DNA from: Nitrospirota bacterium
GTDB lineage: Bacteria > Nitrospinota > Nitrospinia > Nitrospinales > Nitrospinaceae
Assembly (NCBI GenBank): GCA_003229345.1
Contig: QIDN01000004.1
Coordinates: 1 to 13,802, forward strand
Length of the DNA: 13,802 bases
Direction: 5' to 3'
Within the stretch, counting starts at the first letter, position 1, and each line of letters begins with the position of its first letter. A program made the translations under genes and the position numbers. The notes under the pieces were generated by a model. It had not been told where the DNA came from. It saw nothing but the letters and a program-made list of their open reading frames with translations, and did no database searches. Of the stretch, positions 7,160-13,802 are shown piece after piece.

Positions 7160-7200
7160 CCCAGAGTAGATGTAAGACTATCAATCAAACCAACCTTATT

Positions 7201-7222
7201 AAATACCCCATTAAGGGTATTT
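7201..7222. repeat. 8-bp hairpin AAATACCC / GGGTATTT
   Basis: AAATACCC and GGGTATTT pair perfectly around a 6-base loop, followed on the plus strand by two more T (TATTTTT in all). The stem has only three GC pairs and no plus-strand gene ends nearby, so a classical terminator is doubtful. It could equally be an operator upstream of the luxR-type promoter. Confidence 0.35.
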
Positions 7223-7353
7223 TTGCATCATCTGATTTTCCTGTGAAACCATTTCTACCCTTGGAGATTTCTGTAAAAGTTGAATTTCTCTTGAGCTGTT
7301 ATTCATCGCCCTCCCCTGCCAATCAGCCTTATTGAGACGAGGAGGGGTTTACT

Positions 7354-7382
7354 TTGACATCCTCTCAAAATTCAATTATGAT
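7354..7382 (+). promoter_or_regulatory. Sigma70-type promoter of the PAS-LuxR gene
   Basis: A perfect -35 TTGACA (7354-7359), a 17-bp spacer and a -10 TATGAT (7377-7382, five of six consensus bases) precede the gene. The predicted start of transcription is near 7389, giving a leader of about 44 bases before the ATG at 7433. This is one of the two best promoters in the window, so the regulator could be expressed without an activator. Confidence 0.72.
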
Positions 7383-7432
7383 CTTGCAATCCAATAGCTT
7401 AATAAAGTTTTCCGGTAATCCTGAATCCGATT

Positions 7433-8416
7433 ATGAATACAAAAGCCGAGCCCCTACCCATGGCACAGTCCGGAAATTTTTCTTTACAGGAAGCGTTTAA
7501 AGTTCTGCTGGAATGCAAAAACCGGGATGAACTTAGTAAAACGATCAAGGACCATATCTATCCTGCTTTTGAGGATGATTTTCGCCATTTCGTAATTAAG
7601 GTCTCCGAAACCGAACTACCGCCTCTAATGGGGTGCTCCACATTGAGCATTCAGGACCAGGAGGTCATTCGGTCCTATCTCGAAGAAGATCCTCTTGCCA
7701 AACTCTTATTGCTTCAAAACGAGGTCAGCGAGCAAATTTATTTAAGAGATGAAAATGAAGCTCAAACCCTCTTTTCGTTTATCGCTTATAAGATTAAATC
7801 GGTAATACTGGAAGAGGCGTTGGTCAAATCGCGGGCCATGGTTCAGGGCCTGTTAAAATCGCCTTCGGGAATTGCCGTAGTAGCGATAGTTGATAATACT
7901 AAGAATGTAGTTACTTCGAATCAGGCCTTTCGAGAAATTTTTGATATGACTTCAGGGGCAGAGCTCCCCCAGAACTTGATTAAGGTTCTTGAAAGGGAGC
8001 AGGCCAATTTGAATGCATCTGATCCAGAGGAAGAAGTAGAAAAGTGGGGCCGGGAAGTTTCCTTTTTCACCCTTCCCAAGGGGACTTACAAGTTGTATCT
8101 GATTCCTCTGGAGGTCCAGAGCTTAAACGATACCAACCTATGGCTTCTTCGCATCCATCCTGCCGCCGATCCGTTCACCAAGTCTAATCGGTTGATTGAA
8201 AAAGCAGGCCTCACTTGGCGCGAGATGGAAATCTGCTGTTTGATCCACGACGGGTTGGGGCGGAATGAAATTGCCGAACGGCTTTTTATCAGCGCTCATA
8301 CAGTCAAAACCCACCTGAAAAAAATTCATAAAAAGCTGCAAGTTAATTCACGCACGCAATTGGTTGCCTATCTCAACCAGCATGCGGACGAAGCCCATGA
8401 GGGCGGTTTTGCCTGA
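7433..8416 (+). CDS. LuxR-type transcriptional regulator with central PAS-like domain
   Basis: This is a 327-aa DNA-binding regulator. The C-terminus (residues 260-318) is a clear LuxR/GerE helix-turn-helix: LTWREMEICCLIHDGLGRNE, then IAERLFISAHTVKTHLKKI and HKKLQVNSRTQLVAYL. Residues of about 139-245 (LLKSPSGIAVVAIVDNTKN, VTSNQAFREIF) look like a PAS-type sensor fold. The first 130 residues are alpha-helical in look, perhaps GAF-like, with no recognised motif. There is no phospho-acceptor receiver domain, so it is not a standard response regulator. The signal is unknown. The ATG at 7433 is used although its ribosome site is weak; an ATG at 7460 is an alternative. No LuxI-type synthase is in the window. 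A tandem cNMP/GGDEF/EAL gene follows after 667 bp and may be a target or partner. Confidence 0.9.
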   Translation: MNTKAEPLPMAQSGNFSLQEAFKVLLECKNRDELSKTIKDHIYPAFEDDFRHFVIKVSETELPPLMGCSTLSIQDQEVIRSYLEEDPLAKLLLLQNEVSEQIYLRDENEAQTLFSFIAYKIKSVILEEALVKSRAMVQGLLKSPSGIAVVAIVDNTKNVVTSNQAFREIFDMTSGAELPQNLIKVLEREQANLNASDPEEEVEKWGREVSFFTLPKGTYKLYLIPLEVQSLNDTNLWLLRIHPAADPFTKSNRLIEKAGLTWREMEICCLIHDGLGRNEIAERLFISAHTVKTHLKKIHKKLQVNSRTQLVAYLNQHADEAHEGGFA

Positions 8417-8548
8417 GCCCTCCAGGATCCGCACCCCCTTCTACGAATAATCCAGCATCCCTCCCAATTTGAGGTGGGTTTCAGGTTTTATTCTGAGCAC
8501 AGGCAACAAAGCTCGTTCCCTCCCTTAAACATTGTGTAAAATTCATAC

Positions 8549-8572
8549 GATGCTCCTGCCTGGCAGGCCATC
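8549..8572. repeat. Imperfect 24-bp inverted repeat
   Basis: GATG-CT-CCTGCC-T-GGCAGG-C-CATC pairs in ten of its arm positions with a small internal bulge. It lies 132 bp after the LuxR-type gene. No T-run follows, so it is more like an operator or a structured 3' end than a rho-independent terminator. Confidence 0.4.
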
Positions 8573-8687
8573 ATCTGACTGAAATATCCCCTTTCCTTTC
8601 CCTTTTAAAACGTTCATAAGACAAAATTCTGGGAATATTTCTCGGATTAAAGGGTCCATATATAGGGTGAATTTTTCTATTTTATGG

Positions 8688-8701
8688 CCATTTTAAAATG
8701 G
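8688..8701. promoter_or_regulatory. 14-bp perfect palindrome CCATTTTAAAATGG
   Basis: This is a perfect two-fold symmetric site in the spacer before the GGDEF-EAL gene, about 25 bp downstream of a TATATA box. The symmetry and AT-rich centre suit a dimeric regulator. LuxR-type dimers bind such palindromes, so the upstream regulator is one candidate, but this is inference. Confidence 0.35.
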
Positions 8702-9083
8702 GGCTCGTCAGGGTTGAACCTCCCTAGAGAAGCCATTGCCAATGTTGCTTCCATTGACCCTGGCGGGTACCCTCTGTTTTAGTTATGTTTTGAGGATATT
8801 ACCGCCCGGACAGGCCCCCCATTCCCCTTCGCTCGCTTCTCCAAAAAGCTCCTTTCAAATAACCGCATTGCGAAATCCTTCTAGAATTATTTCGAGCGAA
8901 ACCCTAACCATCCATATCCATACGCACCAAACTGCTAATTCTTTGATATTAGGACATTTCCATCTCCTTTACTATCCCTACACTCTCAAGGGGTATAACG
9001 ACTGGCAGATTGGATATTATCTGCTAGACTATATGAATCAGTGGTTTATTTCCACTTCAGCCGCATTCAAACCTAATATCAAA

Positions 9084-11231
9084 ATGCCCGATTCCTCGTC
9101 ATTTATTTCTTCCGAGAAAAAAAATGAAATCCTGAAGACCATCGACGTTCTCAGCTTTTTCCACGAATCCACCCTGGAACGGCTGGCTCAGGAGAGCAAG
9201 GAAATCCCACTAAAACCCGAAACGGTTGTATTCAATGAAGGAGACCCGGGAAGCGCGATGTATATCGTGCTCGAAGGGGAAATATTGATCTATCAGGGCG
9301 ATAAGTCCTTAACCAGCATGATGCCGGGGATGTTCTTTGGTGAGATGTCTCTGATTGAGTCCCGCCCGAGAACCGCCGGGGCACGGGCTCTTGTCCCATC
9401 AGTGCTGTTGGAAATCAGTGAGACCCAGTTTCAAGAATATTTTGCCACGCAGCCCAGGGCCCTGATGGCCATCATGAAAACTCTGTCAGCACGTTCCCGA
9501 AAAATTTCAACCGGGTTGGCATCCTCGACTGCTCCAAAAACGGAATCCAATGATGGCGACCCTTTGCAGCATACCATCTCTTCTCTGGACGAATACTACC
9601 GGGAGGTTCTGGTCTTCCACCCGCAGACGTTTCAGTTTATCAAAGCCAATTCCCTGGCATGCGTGGATACGGGATTCACGCCTGAAGAAATAAAGCAAAA
9701 AACATTTATCGAGCTGGCGCCAAATCTGGACCTAAAAAAATTGAGCCGTATGTGCGATTCCCTGATAAACAAAATCCGGCCCATGGTTTCATTTGAAACC
9801 ACGTTTAATAGGAAGGATGGGTCCTCCTATCCTGCCGAATGCAAACTCCAACTGGTGCAATCCAAGGACTCCCAGCCAGAAATCCTAGTGTGGGTTCAGG
9901 ATTTAACCGAACGCAAGCAGATGGAAAATACCATCCGGGAAATGGCCTATTACGATTCCCTGACGGGTCTGCCCAACCGCAACCTGCTCAATGACCGTCT
10001 CGCGGTGGCCTTGGCCAACGCCTCCCGTAATAACCAGATGGTGGCCATTCTCTTCCTGGACCTGGACCATTTCAAAACCATCAACGACTCGTTGGGGCAT
10101 GAAGCCGGCGACCAGTTGCTTCAGCAGGTTTCCCTCCGGATGAAGGATGTTCTGCGCAAACAGGATACTATCGCACGCATGGGAGGAGATGAATTCATCA
10201 TTCTCATTCCGGGCCTAACGAATTCCGACCATACCGCCACGCTGGCCGCAAAGATTCTCGATTCTCTGGCACCAGCATTTAAAATCGGGGACAACGAATT
10301 ATATATCGGGTGCAGTATCGGTATCTCCATCTTTCCCGACGACGGAATGGAAATCAAAACACTCCTGAAAAATTCCGATCTGGCTATGTACCAAGCCAAG
10401 GAAAAAGGACGGAATACGTTCCAGTTATATACCCCGTCGATGAATTTCAAAGCGATGGAACGGCTGGCGGTGGAAAAAAATCTAAGGAAGGCGCTGGATC
10501 GTGAAGAGTTTGAATTGTATTACCAGCCCAAGATTAATTTAAAGTCAGGCCAAATCGCGGGCATGGAAGCTCTCGTACGCTGGGACAGCCCGGAGTTGGG
10601 ACTGGTCATGCCCAACCAGTTCATCCCCATTGCCGAAGAAACCCGGCTCGTTATTCAACTGGGCCACTGGGTTTTGGTCACCGCCTGCCGACAGGCCAAA
10701 ATATGGCAGGAAGCCGGGTTGCCACAAATTCCCATATCGGTCAACCTGTCGGTCGTTCAATTTACCCATCCCAACCTGGCATCCGAAATCAGCAAAGTTC
10801 TTAAACAAACGAAAATTCCGCCGCATCAACTGGAGCTGGAAATTACCGAAAGCGTTTTGATGCAGGACACCACCCTGGCGGTTTCCATTTTGAAAAAACT
10901 CAGTGAAATGGGAATCAAGATTTCAATTGACGACTTCGGAACTGGTTTCTCCTCTCTCAATTATCTTAAAAATCTTCCGTTGGATTACCTGAAGATCGAC
11001 CAAACCTTTATAAAAGATTTTAGCCTGCGAGCCAACTCCGCCATCACCAAAGCCATCGTTACCCTCGCGCAAAGCCTGGATATGAAAACCATTGCCGAAG
11101 GCGTGGAAACCGAAGAACAAAGAAAATTTTTGATGGAATTAAATTGCGATGAGGCGCAGGGCTATCTATTCAGCAAACCCATTCCAAGAGACGAGATGGG
11201 TGAACTGTTGCGAACCGGGAAAAAATTCTAG
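9084..11231 (+). CDS. Cyclic-nucleotide-binding / PAS / GGDEF / EAL c-di-GMP enzyme
   Basis: This is a 715-aa multidomain signalling protein, probably cytoplasmic, that can make and/or break cyclic di-GMP. Residues 10-130 form a cNMP-binding (CRP-like) sensor: VVFNEGDPGSAMYIVLEGEI and FFGEMSLIESRPRTAGA, keeping the GE...RTA phosphate cassette. Residues 155-275 are PAS/PAC, ending in VWVQDLTERKQ. The GGDEF domain has an intact GGDEF (367-371) and an inhibitory-site RKQD (358-361). The EAL domain has EALVRW (495-500), NLSVVQF, EITESVLM, DDFGTG (616-621), KIDQTF, IAEGVET (Glu672) and QGYLFSKP, all the usual catalytic residues. Both activities therefore look possible. Start choice is open: ATG 9084 opens just before the first domain, ATG 9033 and a TTG at 8736 are in frame, and none has a good ribosome site. 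It ends convergently with the TPR gene, 6 bp apart. Confidence 0.92.
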   Translation: MPDSSSFISSEKKNEILKTIDVLSFFHESTLERLAQESKEIPLKPETVVFNEGDPGSAMYIVLEGEILIYQGDKSLTSMMPGMFFGEMSLIESRPRTAGARALVPSVLLEISETQFQEYFATQPRALMAIMKTLSARSRKISTGLASSTAPKTESNDGDPLQHTISSLDEYYREVLVFHPQTFQFIKANSLACVDTGFTPEEIKQKTFIELAPNLDLKKLSRMCDSLINKIRPMVSFETTFNRKDGSSYPAECKLQLVQSKDSQPEILVWVQDLTERKQMENTIREMAYYDSLTGLPNRNLLNDRLAVALANASRNNQMVAILFLDLDHFKTINDSLGHEAGDQLLQQVSLRMKDVLRKQDTIARMGGDEFIILIPGLTNSDHTATLAAKILDSLAPAFKIGDNELYIGCSIGISIFPDDGMEIKTLLKNSDLAMYQAKEKGRNTFQLYTPSMNFKAMERLAVEKNLRKALDREEFELYYQPKINLKSGQIAGMEALVRWDSPELGLVMPNQFIPIAEETRLVIQLGHWVLVTACRQAKIWQEAGLPQIPISVNLSVVQFTHPNLASEISKVLKQTKIPPHQLELEITESVLMQDTTLAVSILKKLSEMGIKISIDDFGTGFSSLNYLKNLPLDYLKIDQTFIKDFSLRANSAITKAIVTLAQSLDMKTIAEGVETEEQRKFLMELNCDEAQGYLFSKPIPRDEMGELLRTGKKF

Positions 11232-11237
11232 GAGAGA

Positions 11238-11879
11238 TTAAGAGGTAAGCTTTTTAAGGACGTGGTCCCAGTCGGCGTTTTCCACTTCACGAGATGAAAT
11301 GGGACCCATATCTCCGAATTTTTCGCTCTCACTCTGGGTTAAATCCGGGTCCTGTATGACCATCAACTGCTCTTCTTCCATATCTGTGGAGTCCTCAAGA
11401 ACCGATTGGGCATCCGAAGTATCCATGCCATCGTATTCCTCGATATCAGGGGTCTGACGTAGCCCTTTAAGCCGCCCTATCCAATGCGCTGGAGGTCGGC
11501 CTTTCCCAAATTGGACCCCCTCACCAATCGATTCCAGATATTCGCGATACAACTGGTAATGCGTAAACCGGAACGGGCTGATCCGGTTGGCCTGTAATAA
11601 ATCCTCAGAAGCCAGCCGGTATTGCTTTTGCCTGAGGTATATCCGACCGCGATATACCCGGGCCAGAAAATGCTTGGGGTAAAGGCTCAGCACCATGTTC
11701 AAGTGTAGCTGGGCCACCACAAGATTTTTATTTTCAATATGTTTGATAGCCTGGTCGCAATGTCGGCGGACGGTTGTGCTCAGGTTTTCCCGTAAAATAA
11801 ACAGCGGCTCCAGAACAGGGAAAAGCAACTTCCCCACGCTGTATCGCACAAAACGGAAACTCTGCTTCAATTTGATCAT
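11238..11879 (-). CDS. TPR-repeat protein with acidic C-terminal tail, unknown role
   Basis: This is a 213-aa protein from the ATG at 11879 (an in-frame TTG at 11891 would add four residues). Residues of about 38-105 form two tetratricopeptide repeats: AIKHIENKNLVVAQLHLNMV, then FLARVYRGRIYLRQKQYRLA. Such repeats bind other proteins. The first 35 residues are basic and moderately hydrophobic (GKLLFPVLEPLFIL), perhaps a membrane-contact helix. From about residue 140 the chain is acidic and low-complexity (EEYDGMDTSDAQ, DMEEEQ) and probably disordered. I recognise no named family. It has its own promoter (11963-11991), so it is probably not dependent on transcription of the upstream YfhO-like gene. 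Its function cannot be told from sequence. Confidence 0.8.
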   Translation of the reverse strand: MIKLKQSFRFVRYSVGKLLFPVLEPLFILRENLSTTVRRHCDQAIKHIENKNLVVAQLHLNMVLSLYPKHFLARVYRGRIYLRQKQYRLASEDLLQANRISPFRFTHYQLYREYLESIGEGVQFGKGRPPAHWIGRLKGLRQTPDIEEYDGMDTSDAQSVLEDSTDMEEEQLMVIQDPDLTQSESEKFGDMGPISSREVENADWDHVLKKLTS

Positions 11880-11908
11880 AAATCCCGGCAATTAGCCCGG
11901 CATCCGGA

Positions 11909-11922
11909 GGAAACAGGTTTCC
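11909..11922. repeat. Inverted repeat GGAAAC-AG-GTTTCC in the TPR-gene leader
   Basis: A perfect 6-bp inverted repeat with a 2-bp centre lies in the predicted leader of the TPR gene, 30 bp before its ATG. A second small pattern sits beside it: CCCGGCA occurs twice, 12 bp apart, at 11884-11902. A regulatory role is possible but chance occurrence is not excluded. Confidence 0.25.
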
Positions 11923-11962
11923 GCACGCACAAGCATCTCTTGAGTCAAAATGGATTGGGCAC

Positions 11963-11991
11963 ATTCTAACCAAAGTGCGGTCCCTCGTCAA
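11963..11991 (-). promoter_or_regulatory. Sigma70-type promoter of the TPR gene
   Basis: On the minus strand, a -35 TTGACG (11991-11986) and a -10 TAGAAT (11968-11963) are separated by exactly 17 bp, each matching five of six consensus bases. Transcription would start near 11956, leaving a leader of about 77 bases before the ATG at 11879. It lies just downstream of the stop of the YfhO-like gene. Confidence 0.65.
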
Positions 11992-12008
11992 ACCTTTATC
12001 TTTGTCCG

Positions 12009-13802
12009 TTAACTTTTACTTCTTCGGAATTGACGGAAAACACTCAGGAACAGCACCAAAGCTGTTAAAAGAGTTATCGTCATTCCGGTATAGAAGGGTT
12101 TCGGGTGGAACTCAAAGCGAACCTCATGAGACCCTGCGGGCAGAGGCAGGCCCCTCAACACATAATCGGTTCGATACAAAGGCGAGGGTTGGCCGTCCAC
12201 GGTGGCCTCCCAGCCGGGATAATATATATCGCTGGTGACTAGAAATGAATCAGAAATGGATTGGGTTTGTAGAATAATTTCAGTATCTTCCAACTGCACA
12301 ATATCCACCTTTCCGGAAGCATCAAAGGAAGTGGCCTGAAAAGCATTCGATTCTTCGATCAATGCAGTTTTTGCCGGGTCAAAAGGACGGCCATCGGGCA
12401 ATTTCGAATAATAAATCGCGTGAAGAATGTCCTGCGGCCTGGCTGACACAACTTCCGGAACCAGCCAGGCGCGGGGCATCGCATCCAAATTCTCGTATAC
12501 TACCGTTTCTCCGATGCGCTCCTTGAGTCGCCAGTGGTCAGAGGCGGTCACTTCGCGGAGCGGAAGAACGCGGCCCGACTTTTCGTCTACAAGAGTTATT
12601 TTATCCAACTGAACGACGCCCGGCTTACCCAACCATTTCACTTGCATCTGTTTCCAGGAACGGACCGGGGAGACCGGCACCGTGGTCACATACTGGTAAC
12701 CGCGGCAGGGAGCCCCCGAACTGCTACTGATTGAAAAAGTCTGAAATACAGAAGCCTGTTTGTGACGGACCTGATCCCGTATCCCGTTGCAGTCATACGC
12801 CCACTCCGCCGTGTCCCGTCCCATGACAAAATCCGTCTGATATTTGAAATCATTATCACCAGACAAACGGATGCTTAAAACGGATTCTCCATCGGGAATA
12901 TTCCCGGCACAAAGCGATTTACTGACAATTCCGATACGGCTCGCAGAAAAACCCTGAGGAAATGAAAACTCGATGGAGGAAGGATAGGACTGATCGCACC
13001 CGCTTCCCAGTAGAACTCCCAAACTCTCTCGGGTCCATTGCATGTTTTCCCGAGCCTCGAATGTCTCCAAGTAGGCGTTGGGAAGAAACAAATATCTCAC
13101 TCCTAAAATATCGAAAGCCCGGTGCTTGACCGAAGACCAAGTGTCCAACAAGGCCCCTGTTTCAGATCGGGACAAAATCTCATTAACTCGGGATAAGACC
13201 AATGGGTTATACCCCGTCGCACTGGGAATACCCCAAAGTCGCGAGATATTCACCGGAAACTGGTTTCTCTCGCCATGAAGCCCTTCCACCGGAACCATAC
13301 GTTGATGCGATTCATTTAAAATTGTCCGGTACCGGCGAGCGATGTCGGGAGGTTGAATCCATTGCTCCGGCGGCACAAAATAACGCCAATTGTGAAACCA
13401 TCCGAAACTGCCCAGATCCACCACTAATACGGTCAAAATCAACAATCTCCACACCAGGCTTCCGGGGTGGCTCCACCAAAAAAGCAGCGCGCTGGTCGTC
13501 AGAGTCAATACCAATACCGGTACCCACAAGGCTGCGTTCTGCCAGGAAACGATCTTAAGAGATTCCACACTCTTTGTGACTGCCTCCTGCTCCAGCGCGC
13601 CGGAAAAAATCCAAATCATGGCCAGACTCAGCCCAAAGATTCCCACGGCCCCCAGAATCACTCCCTTAATCTGTTTGGCGCTGATTTTCCGCCGTTGAAC
13701 ACAGTCTACCCCCAGTCCCGCCAACACACTCACCGCCAGAGATATCTCCAAAAAGTGGCGTAAGGGAGCGCGAAATTTGTTGAAACCCGGCAGATGAAAC
13801 AT
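12009..13802 (-). CDS. YfhO-family polytopic membrane protein, C-terminal part (5' end outside window)
   Basis: This is the C-terminal 597 residues of a YfhO-like membrane protein. The frame is open to the window edge. The ATG at 13802 lies inside the conserved PGFNKFRAPLRHF stretch that occurs mid-protein in this family, so it is not the true start; several N-terminal membrane helices are missing. Visible are membrane segments at about residues 13-33, 46-68, 90-109 and 116-135, a large extracytoplasmic domain (about 140-570), the family signature SDIYYPGWEATVDG, LRGLPLPAGSHEVRFEFHP, and a last membrane helix at about 573-590 with a basic tail. YfhO of Bacillus/Listeria is a GT-C-like transferase that adds sugars from polyprenyl-phosphate donors to wall polymers; most bacterial homologs are uncharacterised. 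It may use such a donor here. It is followed by the TPR gene on the same strand. Confidence 0.85.
   Translation of the reverse strand: MFHLPGFNKFRAPLRHFLEISLAVSVLAGLGVDCVQRRKISAKQIKGVILGAVGIFGLSLAMIWIFSGALEQEAVTKSVESLKIVSWQNAALWVPVLVLTLTTSALLFWWSHPGSLVWRLLILTVLVVDLGSFGWFHNWRYFVPPEQWIQPPDIARRYRTILNESHQRMVPVEGLHGERNQFPVNISRLWGIPSATGYNPLVLSRVNEILSRSETGALLDTWSSVKHRAFDILGVRYLFLPNAYLETFEARENMQWTRESLGVLLGSGCDQSYPSSIEFSFPQGFSASRIGIVSKSLCAGNIPDGESVLSIRLSGDNDFKYQTDFVMGRDTAEWAYDCNGIRDQVRHKQASVFQTFSISSSSGAPCRGYQYVTTVPVSPVRSWKQMQVKWLGKPGVVQLDKITLVDEKSGRVLPLREVTASDHWRLKERIGETVVYENLDAMPRAWLVPEVVSARPQDILHAIYYSKLPDGRPFDPAKTALIEESNAFQATSFDASGKVDIVQLEDTEIILQTQSISDSFLVTSDIYYPGWEATVDGQPSPLYRTDYVLRGLPLPAGSHEVRFEFHPKPFYTGMTITLLTALVLFLSVFRQFRRSKS

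Larger units (their letters stand above)
6528..7432. other. About 900-bp spacer between the VanZ-like and LuxR-type genes
   Basis: No gene of recognised family lies here. The right part (about 7080-7430) is AT-rich and regulatory in look. It holds an FNR/CRP-like inverted repeat, an 8-bp hairpin, two TTAGAAG copies 18 bp apart (minus strand, 7100-7125) and the luxR-type promoter. The left part can encode one possible small exported protein on the minus strand (6772-7026). Other open frames here are short, lack ribosome sites and have unconvincing composition. Confidence 0.6.
8417..9083. other. Spacer between the LuxR-type and GGDEF-EAL genes, with two palindromes
   Basis: No confident gene is seen. 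The frame of the downstream gene stays open back to a TTG at 8736, but the extra residues resemble no known domain and use several rare-looking arginine codons (AGA, AGG, CGA), so I treat most of it as leader. The stretch holds an imperfect 24-bp inverted repeat (8549-8572), a 14-bp perfect palindrome (8688-8701) and several unsupported AT-rich -10-like boxes (8659, 8994, 9015). No clear terminator for the LuxR-type gene is visible. Confidence 0.5.

Noticed and set aside
7135..7335. 66-aa plus-strand frame before the luxR-type promoter
   Set aside because: TTG start, no ribosome site, and it runs through the hairpin and the regulatory-looking AT-rich stretch.
7309..7346. Hairpin CCCTCC / GGAGGG as a terminator
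   Set aside because: The loop is 26 bases long and no proper T-run follows.

Overview
This window appears to be chromosomal DNA from a Gram-negative bacterium of moderate GC content (by eye close to 50%). The mix of an O-antigen or exopolysaccharide sugar-nucleotide cluster, a YfhO-type membrane protein, a VanZ-like protein and a c-di-GMP enzyme would fit a Nitrospinota- or Desulfobacterota-like organism. That placement is a guess from gene style; no rRNA or marker gene is present. I see no mobile element, tRNA, rRNA or CRISPR array.

Region 1 (1-6121, all + strand) makes activated deoxysugars and uses them for glycan assembly. It opens with the 3' end of rfbB, then rfbA and rfbD, closely spaced, for dTDP-L-rhamnose; rfbC is not in the visible part. 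Next comes an unusual fusion protein: a DPM1-like GT2 glycosyltransferase, a C-x2-C / C-x2-C zinc-ribbon-like segment and a class I SAM methyltransferase. It is followed by two related GDP-mannose 4,6-dehydratase-family genes in tandem. The second is a canonical gmd. The first is shorter, keeps the catalytic residues and lacks the canonical RRSS cofactor/tetramer loop.

Region 2 (6122-7432) holds a small VanZ-like membrane protein on the minus strand, convergent with gmd, and then about 900 bp of mostly non-coding DNA. That stretch contains one possible 84-aa exported protein (minus strand), an FNR/CRP-like inverted repeat, a small hairpin and a strong sigma70-type promoter pointing right.

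Region 3 (7433-11231, + strand) is regulatory: a PAS-LuxR-type transcription factor behind that promoter, a 670-bp spacer with two palindromes, and a large cyclic-nucleotide-binding/PAS/GGDEF/EAL protein whose two catalytic domains and GGDEF inhibitory site all look intact.

Region 4 (11238-13802, minus strand) holds a small TPR protein with its own good promoter and the C-terminal part of a YfhO-family polytopic membrane protein that runs off the right edge.

Together the window suggests surface-glycan synthesis (dTDP-rhamnose, GDP-6-deoxyhexose, polyprenyl-phosphate sugar, possibly a YfhO-type transferase) beside a c-di-GMP and LuxR signalling pair. A regulatory link between them is inference only. 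The most unusual items are the GT2-ribbon-methyltransferase fusion and the divergent gmd paralog.
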